This document shows positions 48,801 to 58,394 of a stretch of DNA of 64,000 bases, piece after piece. This DNA is from Anisus vortex (taxonomy: Eukaryota > Mollusca > Gastropoda > Planorbidae), in contig OX421496.1 in NCBI GenBank assembly GCA_949126835.1, forward strand, positions 16,820,844 through 16,884,843, read 5' to 3'. Each line of letters starts with the position of its first letter. Within the stretch, counting starts at the first letter, position 1. The position numbers and the translations under genes are program-made. The notes under the pieces were generated by a model. That model did not search any database, had not been told where the DNA came from, and saw only the letters and a list, made by a program, of their open reading frames with translations.

Positions 48801-50659
48801 CTTTTATTAAGGCATTGTTTTTTCTTGGATATGGAATGCACCACATCTCCAGCAATATCATTTCCCAGTATTAAAGAAACACCTTTAAACGGAAGTGATT
48901 TGTATACACCCACAACTACATTTCCAGTGAAGTACGCACTCTTCAGCTGTATTTGATGCAAAGGAACTTGTACATTTTTCCTTGATACACCTTGAATAGT
49001 GAGATCCTGTCCTGTATATGTCGATTGTGACGTAGGAACAGTATTCTCTAAAAGTAGTGAAACCTCAGCCCCTGTATCACGGAGTATTCTGATGTTCTTT
49101 TCACTAGTGACACCATTTATTATGGATGACACGGTACCTTCTTCAATGAATGGTAAACAATTGCTTGGTATCTCAGTATCGATGAGATCTGTATCCAAGT
49201 TATTTTTGTAAGAGGTATGTTTAGTACTCATGGTGGTTCTATCTGATATAGACTCCTTGGAGCTCAGATTAGAATTAGAATTATTGAAAACCATTGTCTC
49301 TATTTCAGGAACTATTTCTGGTTTCAAGTTTCCAAGATACGTGTGTTTTGTCAGGTTATCTGCATTAGCACTAGGTATCTCTGTTTGAGTTCTAACATCC
49401 TTCTTTACATTTACATGAGTTCTTTGTTTTGGCATTGCTACATACGATAAGACAACATTCTTTTTATTCGGGTTCCCATTCAATATCCAGCACTTTTCCT
49501 TAGTATGTCCAATTCGTTTACAATGGCTACAGGTTGGCTTGGAATTTGTTGGACCTTCATTGCTCTGCTGATGTCTCTTTGATTGATAGGATTCATTTGG
49601 ATTCATGGTTTTCTTTTCTACCTTCATATCTCGATTCTGGAATTTTGATTTATCAACTGTTGTAAATTTATTGCTGGAATGGATAATAACATATTCGTCT
49701 GCCATTACTGCTGCTGTTTCTACTTGTTCTACACCTTTGTCTGCTAAATGTATTCTTACGTCACCTCTGATGTTATTGTTAAAGTCTTCCATTAGCATAA
49801 GATTAGCTAATTTATCAAAGTTTTTGTTTACACCTTTGGATCGAATCCATCTTTCAAAATATTTCTTTTTCTGTCTTAGAAAATCAACATGGGATTGTTC
49901 CTGTTCTTTCTTAGACTCACGAAACACTTTTCTATATTTTTCAGGTGTCAATGCATAACTTAGCAGTACTCTATTCTTGATCAGTTCATAATCATACAAT
50001 TCCTCTTCAGTAAGACTTAATACAACATCAAGTGCCTTTCCTTTGATCAGAGCTGAGCGTAGAAGTATAGCTTTCTTGCCCTCGGGAAATTGATAGTCTC
50101 TAGCGTTTCTCTCGAAAATCATGAAGAACTCTTCCACCGAATTATCTTCAAAAACTGGAATATGTTTCTTAAACTTATACAGTTCTGCATCTGCTTCAGA
50201 GCTTGCATTCGAATGATTTGACGTACGAGACCTTGCTAGCTCAATTCTTTCTTGGCTTGCTATTTTCTCTCTTGCTATTTCTCTTTCCATCTCAATTCTC
50301 TTGTTTTCTCTTTCCATCTCTAATTCCATCTTTCTTAACTCAAGTTTAAATTTCAATTCTTCACTTAAGTCACCAGTTGTATGCTTTACTCTTTGTTTTA
50401 TAGGAAAAGGTAATTCATCATCTGATTCATCATTAATGTTATCATTAGCAGTAGTTTCTTCAATAATTAGTGTACCTTGTTTTCTTAAACACTCAGTTAC
50501 CTCTTGAAGTAATTTAGTTTTTGATGGCCTAGTTTCTGTGATAGAAATGCCCAATGATTTAGCCAATTCTTTTAGTTGTATCATCGACATTTTATTAAGC
50601 TGTTCTGAGGTTAGATCGAATATCTCTGGATCCAATGTAAGATTATTTGTGGCTTCCAT
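45857..50659 (-). CDS. Gag-Pol polyprotein, 1600 aa, order Gag-PR-INT-RT-RH
   Basis: Single frame without stop or shift. Gag: charged coiled segment (~95-145), capsid-like region (~165-330) whose part ~240-325 resembles a SCAN domain (HVDFLRQKKKYFERWI, FDKLANLMLMEDF, AAVMADEY), and one zinc knuckle CSHCKRIGHTKEKC (~377-390). Protease: ILRDTGAEVSLLL (~525-537). Integrase: HHCC finger (HMAHDTPYAGHLG ... CKSCNTC, ~750-795), catalytic D (LIDCVGPL ~825), D (SDQGSNF ~884), E (GALERYHQ ~920), then GPY/F module (AKYTGPYQVL ~1055). RT follows: SDGSLRFCVDYRKLN (~1230), KIDLLTAYFQIPL, FGMVNAPASFQRL, AYLDDIVVF (~1335). RNase H is last: TVDSCNTGMGAV (~1483), EQEL, FTDHNPL, DNIVADTLS. All catalytic residues are present, so it may be active. 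Gag and Pol share one frame, so no frameshift is needed. Confidence 0.96.
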   Translation of the reverse strand: MEATNNLTLDPEIFDLTSEQLNKMSMIQLKELAKSLGISITETRPSKTKLLQEVTECLRKQGTLIIEETTANDNINDESDDELPFPIKQRVKHTTGDLSEELKFKLELRKMELEMERENKRIEMEREIAREKIASQERIELARSRTSNHSNASSEADAELYKFKKHIPVFEDNSVEEFFMIFERNARDYQFPEGKKAILLRSALIKGKALDVVLSLTEEELYDYELIKNRVLLSYALTPEKYRKVFRESKKEQEQSHVDFLRQKKKYFERWIRSKGVNKNFDKLANLMLMEDFNNNIRGDVRIHLADKGVEQVETAAVMADEYVIIHSSNKFTTVDKSKFQNRDMKVEKKTMNPNESYQSKRHQQSNEGPTNSKPTCSHCKRIGHTKEKCWILNGNPNKKNVVLSYVAMPKQRTHVNVKKDVRTQTEIPSANADNLTKHTYLGNLKPEIVPEIETMVFNNSNSNLSSKESISDRTTMSTKHTSYKNNLDTDLIDTEIPSNCLPFIEEGTVSSIINGVTSEKNIRILRDTGAEVSLLLENTVPTSQSTYTGQDLTIQGVSRKNVQVPLHQIQLKSAYFTGNVVVGVYKSLPFKGVSLILGNDIAGDVVHSISKKKQCLNKSESFIKPICIVTRGMAQQQKSVETMSKSKIEPEIDLQATFLADILSGPSVKTTESNLSPRQLLLLEQNRDSGIKHLKKKVITEQEAEIKGNGFFLKEGILMQKWRDVKCDNDNCREGSQIVVPAIYRNDILHMAHDTPYAGHLGVNKTYRRILPYFYWPGLHRDVTKYCKSCNTCQIVGKPNQTIPVAPLKPIPAFAEPFSHLLIDCVGPLPKTKTGHQYLFTIMCTATRYPEAIPLRTINADKISDALIAFCSRYGLPKTIQSDQGSNFTSKLFNQVLKKLGIQHATSTAYHPQSQGALERYHQTLKTMLRTYCFENTEDWDRGIPFALFATRETVQESLGFSPFELVFGHSVRGPLKLLQETLLNSDEETGLVAYVEQFSNRIYHAFNHVKDNLLQAQKRMKGYYDVKARSRCFHPGDKVLMLTQLSGQPLSAKYTGPYQVLDKISDVTYLVKTPDRRKTQRLCHINMLKPYVVREEQTDIRPVSAIKTVETPPPKFKKTIIESKLQNTEALKNLNDKLAHLDSGEQTSIKGLIYDHVNLFSDIPNKTTLVTHDVVLKDDNVKPVKQHPYRVNPIQLEHIRKEIDYMLSNGIITHSNSDWSSPCVLVPKSDGSLRFCVDYRKLNQVTKTDSYPIPRIDDLIDRVSTANYVTKIDLLTAYFQIPLTDRAQEVSTFVTPDGLYKFKVMPFGMVNAPASFQRLINTIIHDIPQCHAYLDDIVVFSNNFNDHLHQLNLLFQKLKQANLTINLVKSQFCHAEIEYLGHVVGNGKVKPVNAKVKAIQEFPVPKTQKQLRGFLGMAGYYRKFCKNFSIITCPLTNLLRKKNQFKWNQECDQAFNNIKDILTKAPVLVSPDYTKPFRITVDSCNTGMGAVISQIGDDSLEHPISFCSKKFNPHEVNYSTIEQELPGLIQALKHFNYYVNGSQFPIEIFTDHNPLVFLSRIKQNQRILRWSLFIQAYNLKITHLSGKDNIVADTLSRM

Positions 50660-51041
50660 TTTATATATTATTAAAAGTTACTGTAAATCTTGTTAATAAT
50701 ACAATAAAAGTGTCCAACTTACTTTCTGTCCTTTGAATAATTCACTACACCACACAGTTCAGATTTGTCACAACAAGGTCATAAAAATAATACTTTCTTA
50801 GAGTTACTTTGTTTGATAAGGTAATACACAAGATAATTTTCCAGGCTGAATAGTTAAGTTTTCCGATTCTCAATAGCAATGTTCAATTCAATCACAATCT
50901 TTAGTATATTGTATATTGTTCATATTTTCCAACACAATCCATCCAAGTTACGAGTATGTATTACGGCAGTTGTAAATAGTTTGTGTAAATAGTATAACGA
51001 TTCTTGAAGTTGAAGTAAATCCTCTAAACGTTTGTTAGTAA
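50660..51041 (-). other. Gypsy 5' leader
   Basis: About 380 non-coding bases between the primer site and the Gag-Pol ATG at 50659. Upstream frame has stops; ATG supported by the start MEATNNLTL. Confidence 0.7.
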
Positions 51042-51059
51042 ATCCCGGACGAGCCCCCA
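51042..51059 (-). promoter_or_regulatory. Primer binding site, tRNA-Pro type
   Basis: Element-strand TGGGGGCTCGTCCGGGAT lies 3 bases inside the 5' LTR. Eighteen bases match the well-known tRNA-Pro primer site used by gammaretroviruses, so reverse transcription is expected to start from tRNA-Pro. Confidence 0.92.
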
Positions 51060-51062
51060 TTT

Positions 51063-52095
51063 TATTACAAGGCAATTTATTCACCATAATAAATTATGGA
51101 TGAGACCTTCTATTTATATCACACAAGTATACTTATGATTTATAATGTTATTACGGCTAGAGCCCCCATTCAATTTATGAAAATAATAGTTATAGTATTG
51201 TTATTATTAGTGTGAGTATCCTTGTATTAGTGAAGATCTTATTATATCATTCTGAAGTTTATTTGTAGTTGTCTAGAGTATTCCGTGGTTCTTAGTATCC
51301 CCTGGCAATTCACATAGCGTAGTTTTAGAGTTTTCAGTTGATTTGCTTCATGTATAATTATTTATGTGGCTCATATTATACAGCAAGAACCTCGATGTCG
51401 AGTGGTAGTGTAGATTATTAATATAGTTGAATAAATATTACACATACACACATGTATATAACTTTGAAATATTGACGTTAACCAAGTTGTGTAGAAAGCA
51501 ACGATAAATTTGGTTTAATTTACAACATCAATCCAGTAGGAATCCAAATAATATTATATACACAATCAAGAAATACACATATTCCAATTAGTAATGAATA
51601 TCCTCAATGAACATATAGCATTGTAGTTAATAGTAGAATAATAAATCTTTCATAATACAACTCAAATAGAAACGATTCTCAGAGACTTAATATTAGATGT
51701 TATCCGAACGGCTGTACGCCAAGAACTGACTAAAAGTGTCGAATCGCGTAGAAATATATTACGGGTCAATCGTTGGAAAAACCAGACAGTTTAGTGACAC
51801 GAATATTTTAATCAAGCCTGCATGTTGACTGCGTGATCAGATACTTTTTATTAAGAACAAGCAATAATGCTCTAACAAAATAAGGAGAGACCGATCGACC
51901 TTGACATGCTGTACTCGCGTGAACAGTTCATGTTTTTATCGAGGTTAATAAAAAACAATAATGCTCAAATTAGGTTAGGAAAAACCCGGGGGAAACTTTG
52001 AGCTGAGAAATATTTATATCGTTTAAACGCAATTCGCTTAAATGATTTAGTTGGTTTATTAACATTACAATGTAGGGAATTTACGTTTCGTAACA
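51063..52095 (-). repeat. 5' LTR of the gypsy element
   Basis: Same 1033 bases as 44048-45080; would carry the promoter. No difference from the other LTR was noticed. Confidence 0.93.
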
Positions 52096-52100
52096 ACATT

Positions 52101-52610
52101 CACCGAGGGCCTTCAGATCCCAACTTGTCTTATTTTCGGAACAAGTACAGACCAACAACTTGACGCACTTTCAGCAGTGCAAGGTCTTCTACAAGGCTGA
52201 AGCTGAGTTTCCCACGTCATTTTTGCATGCGAGATCAGGGGAGGTTTTCTGACTAGGATTCAAAGGCAGAAGAAGTGATACTGTTTCAAAACCCATTGGA
52301 AACAGATGTAGCCAGTTGCCCAGATAAACTGCAATTGGAGGTCATTGAGTTGCAAGCAGATGACCTCCTTAGGGAAAAGTTCAAAGAATAGATGGTGGGT
52401 TTTTACCAGTTTTTGCCCAAGCAAGACTTTTCTAATGTCAAAACTTAGCCTATGCATCAATATACCTTTTAATCTTTGGAACAACGTATGTACGCGAGGA
52501 AAAATTTGAGAACAAACTTGCCCGATGATAATCTCAGGTCACTGTTGATGTTACGGACATCAAATCTTAGGCCAGAAATGTCTGCTTTTTTTTTGTCATC
52601 CTTGAAATAG
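52101..52610 (+). pseudogene. hAT transposase relic, C-side part
   Basis: Continues the family after the gypsy insert: AFRSQLVLFSEQVQTNNLTH, FQQCKVFYKAEAEFPTSFL, later LGTTYVREE-like residues near the hAT dimerisation region, with several stops. Order and strand agree with the left part. Confidence 0.8.
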
Positions 52611-52831
52611 TTTATATATATTTCCACTAATTGACTACAGGTGTTCATGTGTAGTGTAACAATTAGTTATTAAATATTAGCTGAATAAAATAATATTTAA
52701 TAAATAGTCTAATTAAAAACAACATCCATGTTTTGATTCTTTTTTATTCGGACCTCGAGTGTGAAGTCGGTCCCCGAACTGCTGTTTGATAGTTAAAGCG
52801 GCCCTCGGGCCGAAAAGTTTGGAGACCCCTG

Positions 52832-52839
52832 TCCTAGAC
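52832..52839 (+). repeat. hAT target-site duplication, right
   Basis: TCCTAGAC, identical to 42653-42660. Confidence 0.9.
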
Positions 52840-52957
52840 CATAGTTATTCACAACACCACACAACACGCCCAGTTAACCTATACAATATAATGCTAAACT
52901 CTTTGCCATACCGCACACACAAACAAATAGCACCTTCTTAAAGCCATAATAGGAAAT

Positions 52958-53042
52958 AAGCGGCAGCGCGTTCGGCTGGCGTACCAAAGGTCCTGGTTTC
53001 GAATCCTGGTTTAGGTTAAAAAATTTTCCCGGGACTCGAGGG
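52958..53042 (+). mobile_element. SINE head fragment
   Basis: AAGCGGCAGCGCGTTCGGCT, then TTTCGAATCCTGG and TTTTCCCGGGACTCGAGGG match the head of the SINE family; the rest is absent and a poly-G run follows at 53122. Confidence 0.7.
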
Positions 53043-53433
53043 ATAAAAAGTGTAATGTGTGTGTCGGGGTGGGGAAATGGCGAATAGGTCGTGAGATATA
53101 GTGCACGGTACAAAAAAAAGGGGGGGGGGAGGGGGGGGTAACTATTGCAAGCTAATTCTGAGCTCTTTTACTATTTAACCCTAAACTATTGAAAAACTCA
53201 TATTATGTTGTATAAGTATCAAAGATGAAATTTAAAAATCATGTCAAATATGTTTTAAAGTCGATAATCAACCTGCCTTTAATTTATATGAGGCAAAATG
53301 TACATTTAATAAAGTTTCAAAGATAAGACAACACTGAGACTGTAGTCAGTTAGTACAATTACAAAAAATGTTTTAAAATCGTATCTATTTAAAGTTGAAA
53401 GTTACAACAATTTTTAACGTCAGAAAAAGAACA

Positions 53434-54014
53434 TAGGGGAAATTGGGGTAAAACGAGACACACGAATTACTGAATAACTGAAAGTGGGAACTCTTTTTCA
53501 ATGAGTCTAATAAAGAGATCACGTGCTACTGCCTTGTCGGCAAAATCCGTTTTGTTTGGTTTAGCTGCGTGAGTCAGTGAGGGGCAAATATTACAATTTT
53601 GGCTATTTTGATCTATTTTTATGATTTTGATGCAAATGTGTTCATTAAGAAAAAAAAATACAGATTTGTCAGACAAGAATTAACATTCTGATAGATATTT
53701 CTGTGGGCAATGGTAAAAGATCTATCAGTTTGACCTACTTAAGCATGGCAGCGTATGGTTTGGAGGCTTTGTGAACAAGGTTATGTTGGGGTAAAACAGG
53801 ACAAAACAATGGGGCAAAATGGGAAAATACGGTTAGTTCAATAAATCATTTGTGTTTCTTTTGAAACAAACAAATCTCATCTTTTTTTTTGCTGTGACAT
53901 TGTTGTTCACCACTTGCTTGTTCAGAACACAGAATGTCGTTTACATGTCAATGTTATCTTTGATAAGACATGGTTTTTTCCCTTAAGTATCTTGTTTTAC
54001 CCCAGGTTCCCCTA
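53434..54014. mobile_element. Short DNA element with TAGGGGAA inverted ends
   Basis: TAGGGGAAATTGGGGTAAAA at the left and TTTTACCCCAGGTTCCCCTA at the right are imperfect inverted repeats of about 24 bp, 581 bp apart. A further GGGGTAAAAC copy occurs inside. No transposase; a TA duplication is possible. Confidence 0.7.
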
Positions 54015-55756
54015 CATTATTACTATAAAAATACATAACATTAAATTCATTTTTATAACGGTAGCTTATATTAATGTGAATGCTTAAAAAATATGTTTTA
54101 AAATCTGTTTATATAACTGTCCTTAGATTTTATTTTCAATTTCTACGAAATAAATTAATGTAAATGAATATGTTTACTAATTCTCAGTTTTGGATGGAAA
54201 AAAAGGTGGGGAGGTGGATGCTAAGGTTGGAGAGGAACGTGAACCATGTCCCCACCTCACCTATCCCATGGCTACGCCTTTGCACATTGCAAAATACATC
54301 AATGGACAGAATGATAATTTTTTCTTTGCTAATTACGTCTCATTAAATGCATGCAACAACAACAATAACGAATAACCCATTCATTATGATATTTTTTTAA
54401 AGCACAAAGACAAACAAAAACAAGAAATAAATAAAAAATAGTGGTCAAAAATTGAAGAGCATTAATTTTCCAATTAGATTCTCGAGCCAAAAATTAAACA
54501 GGAACAATTGTTTCATTAAAGAATTTTTTTTAAAATTATATTTTATTTAAAACATGCTAACTATTTAAGTAAACTTGAGGCAACTCTAATTCTACTCAAC
54601 AAATATGCTCCCTTGTGTGTCTGGATTTAAATCCGCTATTGCCAACAGATAAGGAAAGAGAGAGAGAAAGAGAGAGAGCGACTTAATTGTGACAGGGATT
54701 ATGGATATGAATATGAAAAGTTATGAAGACGTCAGAAAAGGCTTAACAATCTAGAATAATTAAAGGTCATTGTTTCTTACAGTTATGCTAAAGACAAGAA
54801 AGGCTACTTTTTTCCTCACTTCAATTTAATTGAAATTTAAATGAAAGTATATTTACACAACTATTTCAGGGTTTTTAACCAGAGTTTTAGTGTGCAGGTA
54901 GCCAATATTTAGTTAATGCCCATGGACAAAAAAAAAGTTCTATTAAACTAATTCAATAGAAAGACCACCCCATCCTAATGTAAATATTACAGACGATAAA
55001 TATACAAATATGATTGCAAAATGTTTATCCGATTTCATAGGGTTAAATCAAATGAAAGTAAAAGAAGAAAAAACGATAGAAAGTTTAAAATGTATATAGG
55101 CAATTGTCACTTGGTCAAACTTTATTTAATATTTTGCTTTATGTTTGCTCCACAATCTTTACGTAATATTTTAACATTATCTTACTTCGTAAAAAGAGAT
55201 CTATTTATGTCTTTCATTTTTTTAACTTGCAAGCACCCCCTACACAAACCTTAACGCTTTTATTCTCAGATTATTTTCGAAATTTTCAGCCGAGAAATAT
55301 TAAAACTAAGACGCCAGTCTGGCAAGATTTGTTTTCCCCCACTACATCGATCCATATGCCAGATTTTTTTTTAATCTGTTGAAAACAACGCCATTCTTTT
55401 CATCCATTTCCTAAAGCCAACCATACATTTTTTTTTACACGAAACAACATTAAAAAAAATATTACAGCCATTACAGAAAAAAATTATAACTTCAAATTTT
55501 TCGGTTTGCTTTTTGCTTATTTAGGTTTCCTTATTTAGGTTTCCTATGTTCATTTTATACTGGAATCTCATAGAAATAATGATGAAGACTTTTATTTTTT
55601 TGTTTTACTTCCTCTTCTAAGAAATCAGCTGACCCAGAATATTATATTGATTCTAGGTTAATATTCAGACTTTTTTTTTCATTATTTTCTGTTCGGCATT
55701 AAAGTTAAAAATAAATAAATAATTGTACCTATTTGTTGGTAACACACAGGCCTAGT
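54015..55756. other. Intergenic DNA, nothing recognised
   Basis: AT-rich with a short GA tract at 54650-54681. Frames at 54164-54375 and 55021-55254 have no motif. Confidence 0.4.
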
Positions 55757-55837
55757 TTAACCCTTCCCGTACCGACCTACTGCTATCTATGCTGCCTTCA
55801 GTTCCGCTATATACGCGCCCGGGACTGTAAGGGTTAA
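55757..55837 (+). mobile_element. 81-bp TTAA-ended mini-element, copy 1
   Basis: Starts TTAACCCTTCCCGTACCGAC and ends GGGACTGTAAGGGTTAA. TTAA at both ends followed by CCCT fits piggyBac-type termini. An inverted copy of the same length is at 59231-59311. Confidence 0.7.
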
Positions 55838-56239
55838 TACAAAAACTTTTTTTTAGTCTTAAGTTACCCTAAATAAATCGTTTAAAGTTGGGTGGATTCA
55901 TAAAATCTATTGATGAGATATTTTTTTTTAGTAGAAAGTAAGAAAGCAGTATGAGAAAAAGATGATAACCATGCATTGTTTTGAGATGTTAGATTAATGC
56001 CATGTTTTTTGTTACCCTCTAAAAATTATATTTGAACGACGGGAATTTCCCTAGGCCCTGGTAAAGTGCCCCTTAGTCGAATCGTCGCTGATAAGAAGCT
56101 ATCATATTTAAAAGGAAACAAAGACACTGAGCTGGTCACAAAATCCACTTCTATTGAAAAGAAAAATTAAAACTCAATGAACAAATTTGATCTACAAAAA
56201 GCGGTTTACTTTATTCTTCTCTTCTTCTAGCGTTGATCC

Positions 56240-56560
56240 TCAAAATCATCCCGATCCAGGAGCCATCTGTGCACTTGCCCTTCGGCCTGAGGCTGTGGTG
56301 AATAAATTGCAGATTATTTGTAGCTGTTCGTAGTTTGAATACAGGATGTTAGAGAGATTTGATGTTCTGGAGAGGTTGACATTTCGCATGTCCTGATGTG
56401 CCGGACAGTCGAAAAGGTGATGAGCAACTGTGTCATTTTGGTGTTTACAGAGGGGGCATGCCGCCATTTTTTCTGGTTTGATGCGATTAAGGTGCGCGTT
56501 TAGATGTACCGGCTTGTGAGCGCAGACGATGGATGGTCACATGATCTTGTCTCTGTATGG
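56240..56560 (-). mobile_element. LINE RT C-terminal fragment with CCHC-like motif
   Basis: Minus strand encodes ACPLCKHQNDTVAHHLFDCP, the Cys/His end motif of many Jockey/R1-like LINEs, preceded in other frames by THIHRLRSQ-like residues. Degraded by frameshifts. Confidence 0.7.
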
Positions 56561-57668
56561 CATTTATTTGCCCATTTTCATTTTGCCCATGGTTTGGGCA
56601 TACGTGGGAAGACACATCCTCCGGTTGTGCGAGGCAAGCCCTGTATGGCTCGAGGGGCGAGCAAATGTACGTTCGTAAAATTGGAATCCGAACGGAGCAA
56701 GCCGCCTAACACGCGACCGCCCTATAGGCGGCCAGCGTAGGGCTAGCCTCGGACATGGTCTGCCTACTCATACCTTTCCATGTCGGAGTGAGTGCATGAC
56801 CTACTAATGCTGATCCAAACATGGTTTCAAGATTTGGAAAAAAACTCAACCATGGGCGTTGAATTAAAGCAGTCGACTCGAGGACGGTGGTCATAGCACT
56901 GTTCTCGAGTCCTTTCAGGACTCCGGTTGTGCCCAGTGCCCAACAATTTAGCATTGGTAAAGCGAAATAAAGTTTGGTCTGGGCCAAATGAGCTGATGAA
57001 ATCTAGTTGTTTTAATAACCCGCCCCCCCCCCCCCGGCCCCAAATAAATAAAACAACATTAATAATACAAAAAATAACATTGTTAAACCAGAAGTGATAA
57101 ACTTGCATGGTTTGTTGATGCAGTGAGAATACAAAGTGACTCGAGATATCTCAGATAGGAAACATTTCTGGCAGTTTAACTGCGCCATGTGCTCACTTAT
57201 TCACCAACTTATGCATGATTAAAAGAAGTGCCTGCCAACTCTGCGCCATTTCAAATAATTCAGAAATATCTATTTCTCCATCGTTAGGTCGTTAAAATAA
57301 TTACAAATTTTTAGATAGATATATATTAAGGCTAGATTGAGGATGAAATGATATATCAATCGAGCAATTGATTCATAGGTTAATGTAAAAAGAAAAATAT
57401 GAATATGGTAGATACATAGATAGATAGTTTTATAAATAGCTTTATTGATTGTTTGATAGATAGACTAATATATAGATACATAAATAGATGGATAAATGAC
57501 TTAGGATGGGTGGATTGTTGGAAAAAACTGTAAGATTAATTACTTAATTAATCATTATAATTTATTATTCCACTGTGAAGTTTCATGAATTGTTTCCTAT
57601 TATAATAATGTGCTCAAAAAAACACACCCAGCAGTGAACTATGCAAATTGAACAAACCCACCATCTGT
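56561..57668. other. Intergenic DNA, unassigned
   Basis: Contains a moderately GC-rich stretch (56600-56960) of unknown origin and a ~14-base poly-C at 57022. No domain recognised in frames 56706-56987 or 56827-57108. Confidence 0.35.
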
Positions 57669-57788
57669 TGATATTCAAATCTCTACAAGTACATTGACAC
57701 TTTATATTGATATTCAAATCCCTACAAGTACATTGACACTTTATATTGATATTCAAATCCCTACAAGTACATTGACACTTTATATTGA
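57669..57788 (+). repeat. 39-bp tandem repeat, 3 units
   Basis: Unit GATATTCAAATCCCTACAAG then TACATTGACACTTTATATT. Confidence 0.93.
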
Positions 57789-58394
57789 GATCATCTTTAT
57801 ACAAAGACTCGTTTTATTTAAGACTATTACATTATAAACACAATTCTTATGTGTGTGTATGTTCCCTAACTGTCTACAGATTATTTGTGAGCAAAGCTTT
57901 ACAAGGATTATTTGAAATCAATTACGATTATTACAAAGGTGCTTGAGTTGGAACGTATAAATAAATAATCAGAACCCATTGATTACAGAAACAGACTCAC
58001 CCAAAACACCTTAATGTGATTTGAAATCGAAGATGAATGAAATACGTAACTCACACAACATGTGCCAATAACCAGACCATTGGCAGTGATAGAAAAGAAA
58101 AAAAATACGAATTTAACAACATAATTAATTGTAAAAGCCATTAAAACAAACGCCTACGCCTACAGAGAGTTAATAATTGAAACACACACACGTTAATTCT
58201 ATAGCACTGTTTGTTAAAGATCCAGCAAATATATTGAGTGAACAATATAACATAGTGAAATAAAGCATTTAGCAGGCCACATAATCCCGTGGATAGACGC
58301 GAAATGAAGTATGAGAACCTTGTTCATCAAGGATATAAAAACTTTAAAGAAAAAAATGATTTTTCAAAACAAAACCGCAAAACAAATGCAAGCA
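57789..58394. other. Intergenic DNA, nothing recognised
   Basis: AT-rich, no motif. Confidence 0.4.

Larger units (their letters stand above)
44048..52095 (-). mobile_element. Intact Ty3/gypsy LTR retrotransposon, Gmr1-type domain order
   Basis: 8048 bp on the minus strand: 5' LTR 51063-52095, primer site 51042-51059, one 1600-codon Gag-Pol frame (45857-50659), ~780 bases without a frame, then 3' LTR 44048-45080. The LTRs are equal in length (offset 7015 throughout) and I saw no mismatch on reading them side by side, so the insertion is recent. LTR ends are TGTTAC and GTAATA. No env-like frame. Integrase precedes RT, unlike usual gypsy elements. Confidence 0.95.
42661..52831 (+). mobile_element. 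hAT transposon, decayed, interrupted by a gypsy element
   Basis: Ends CAGGGGTCTCCAAAC at 42661-42675 and GTTTGGAGACCCCTG at 52817-52831 are perfect 15-bp inverted repeats, flanked by the 8-bp duplication TCCTAGAC, the hAT signature. Without the gypsy insert the element is about 2.1 kb. It encodes a broken plus-strand transposase. It must predate the gypsy insertion. Confidence 0.93.
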
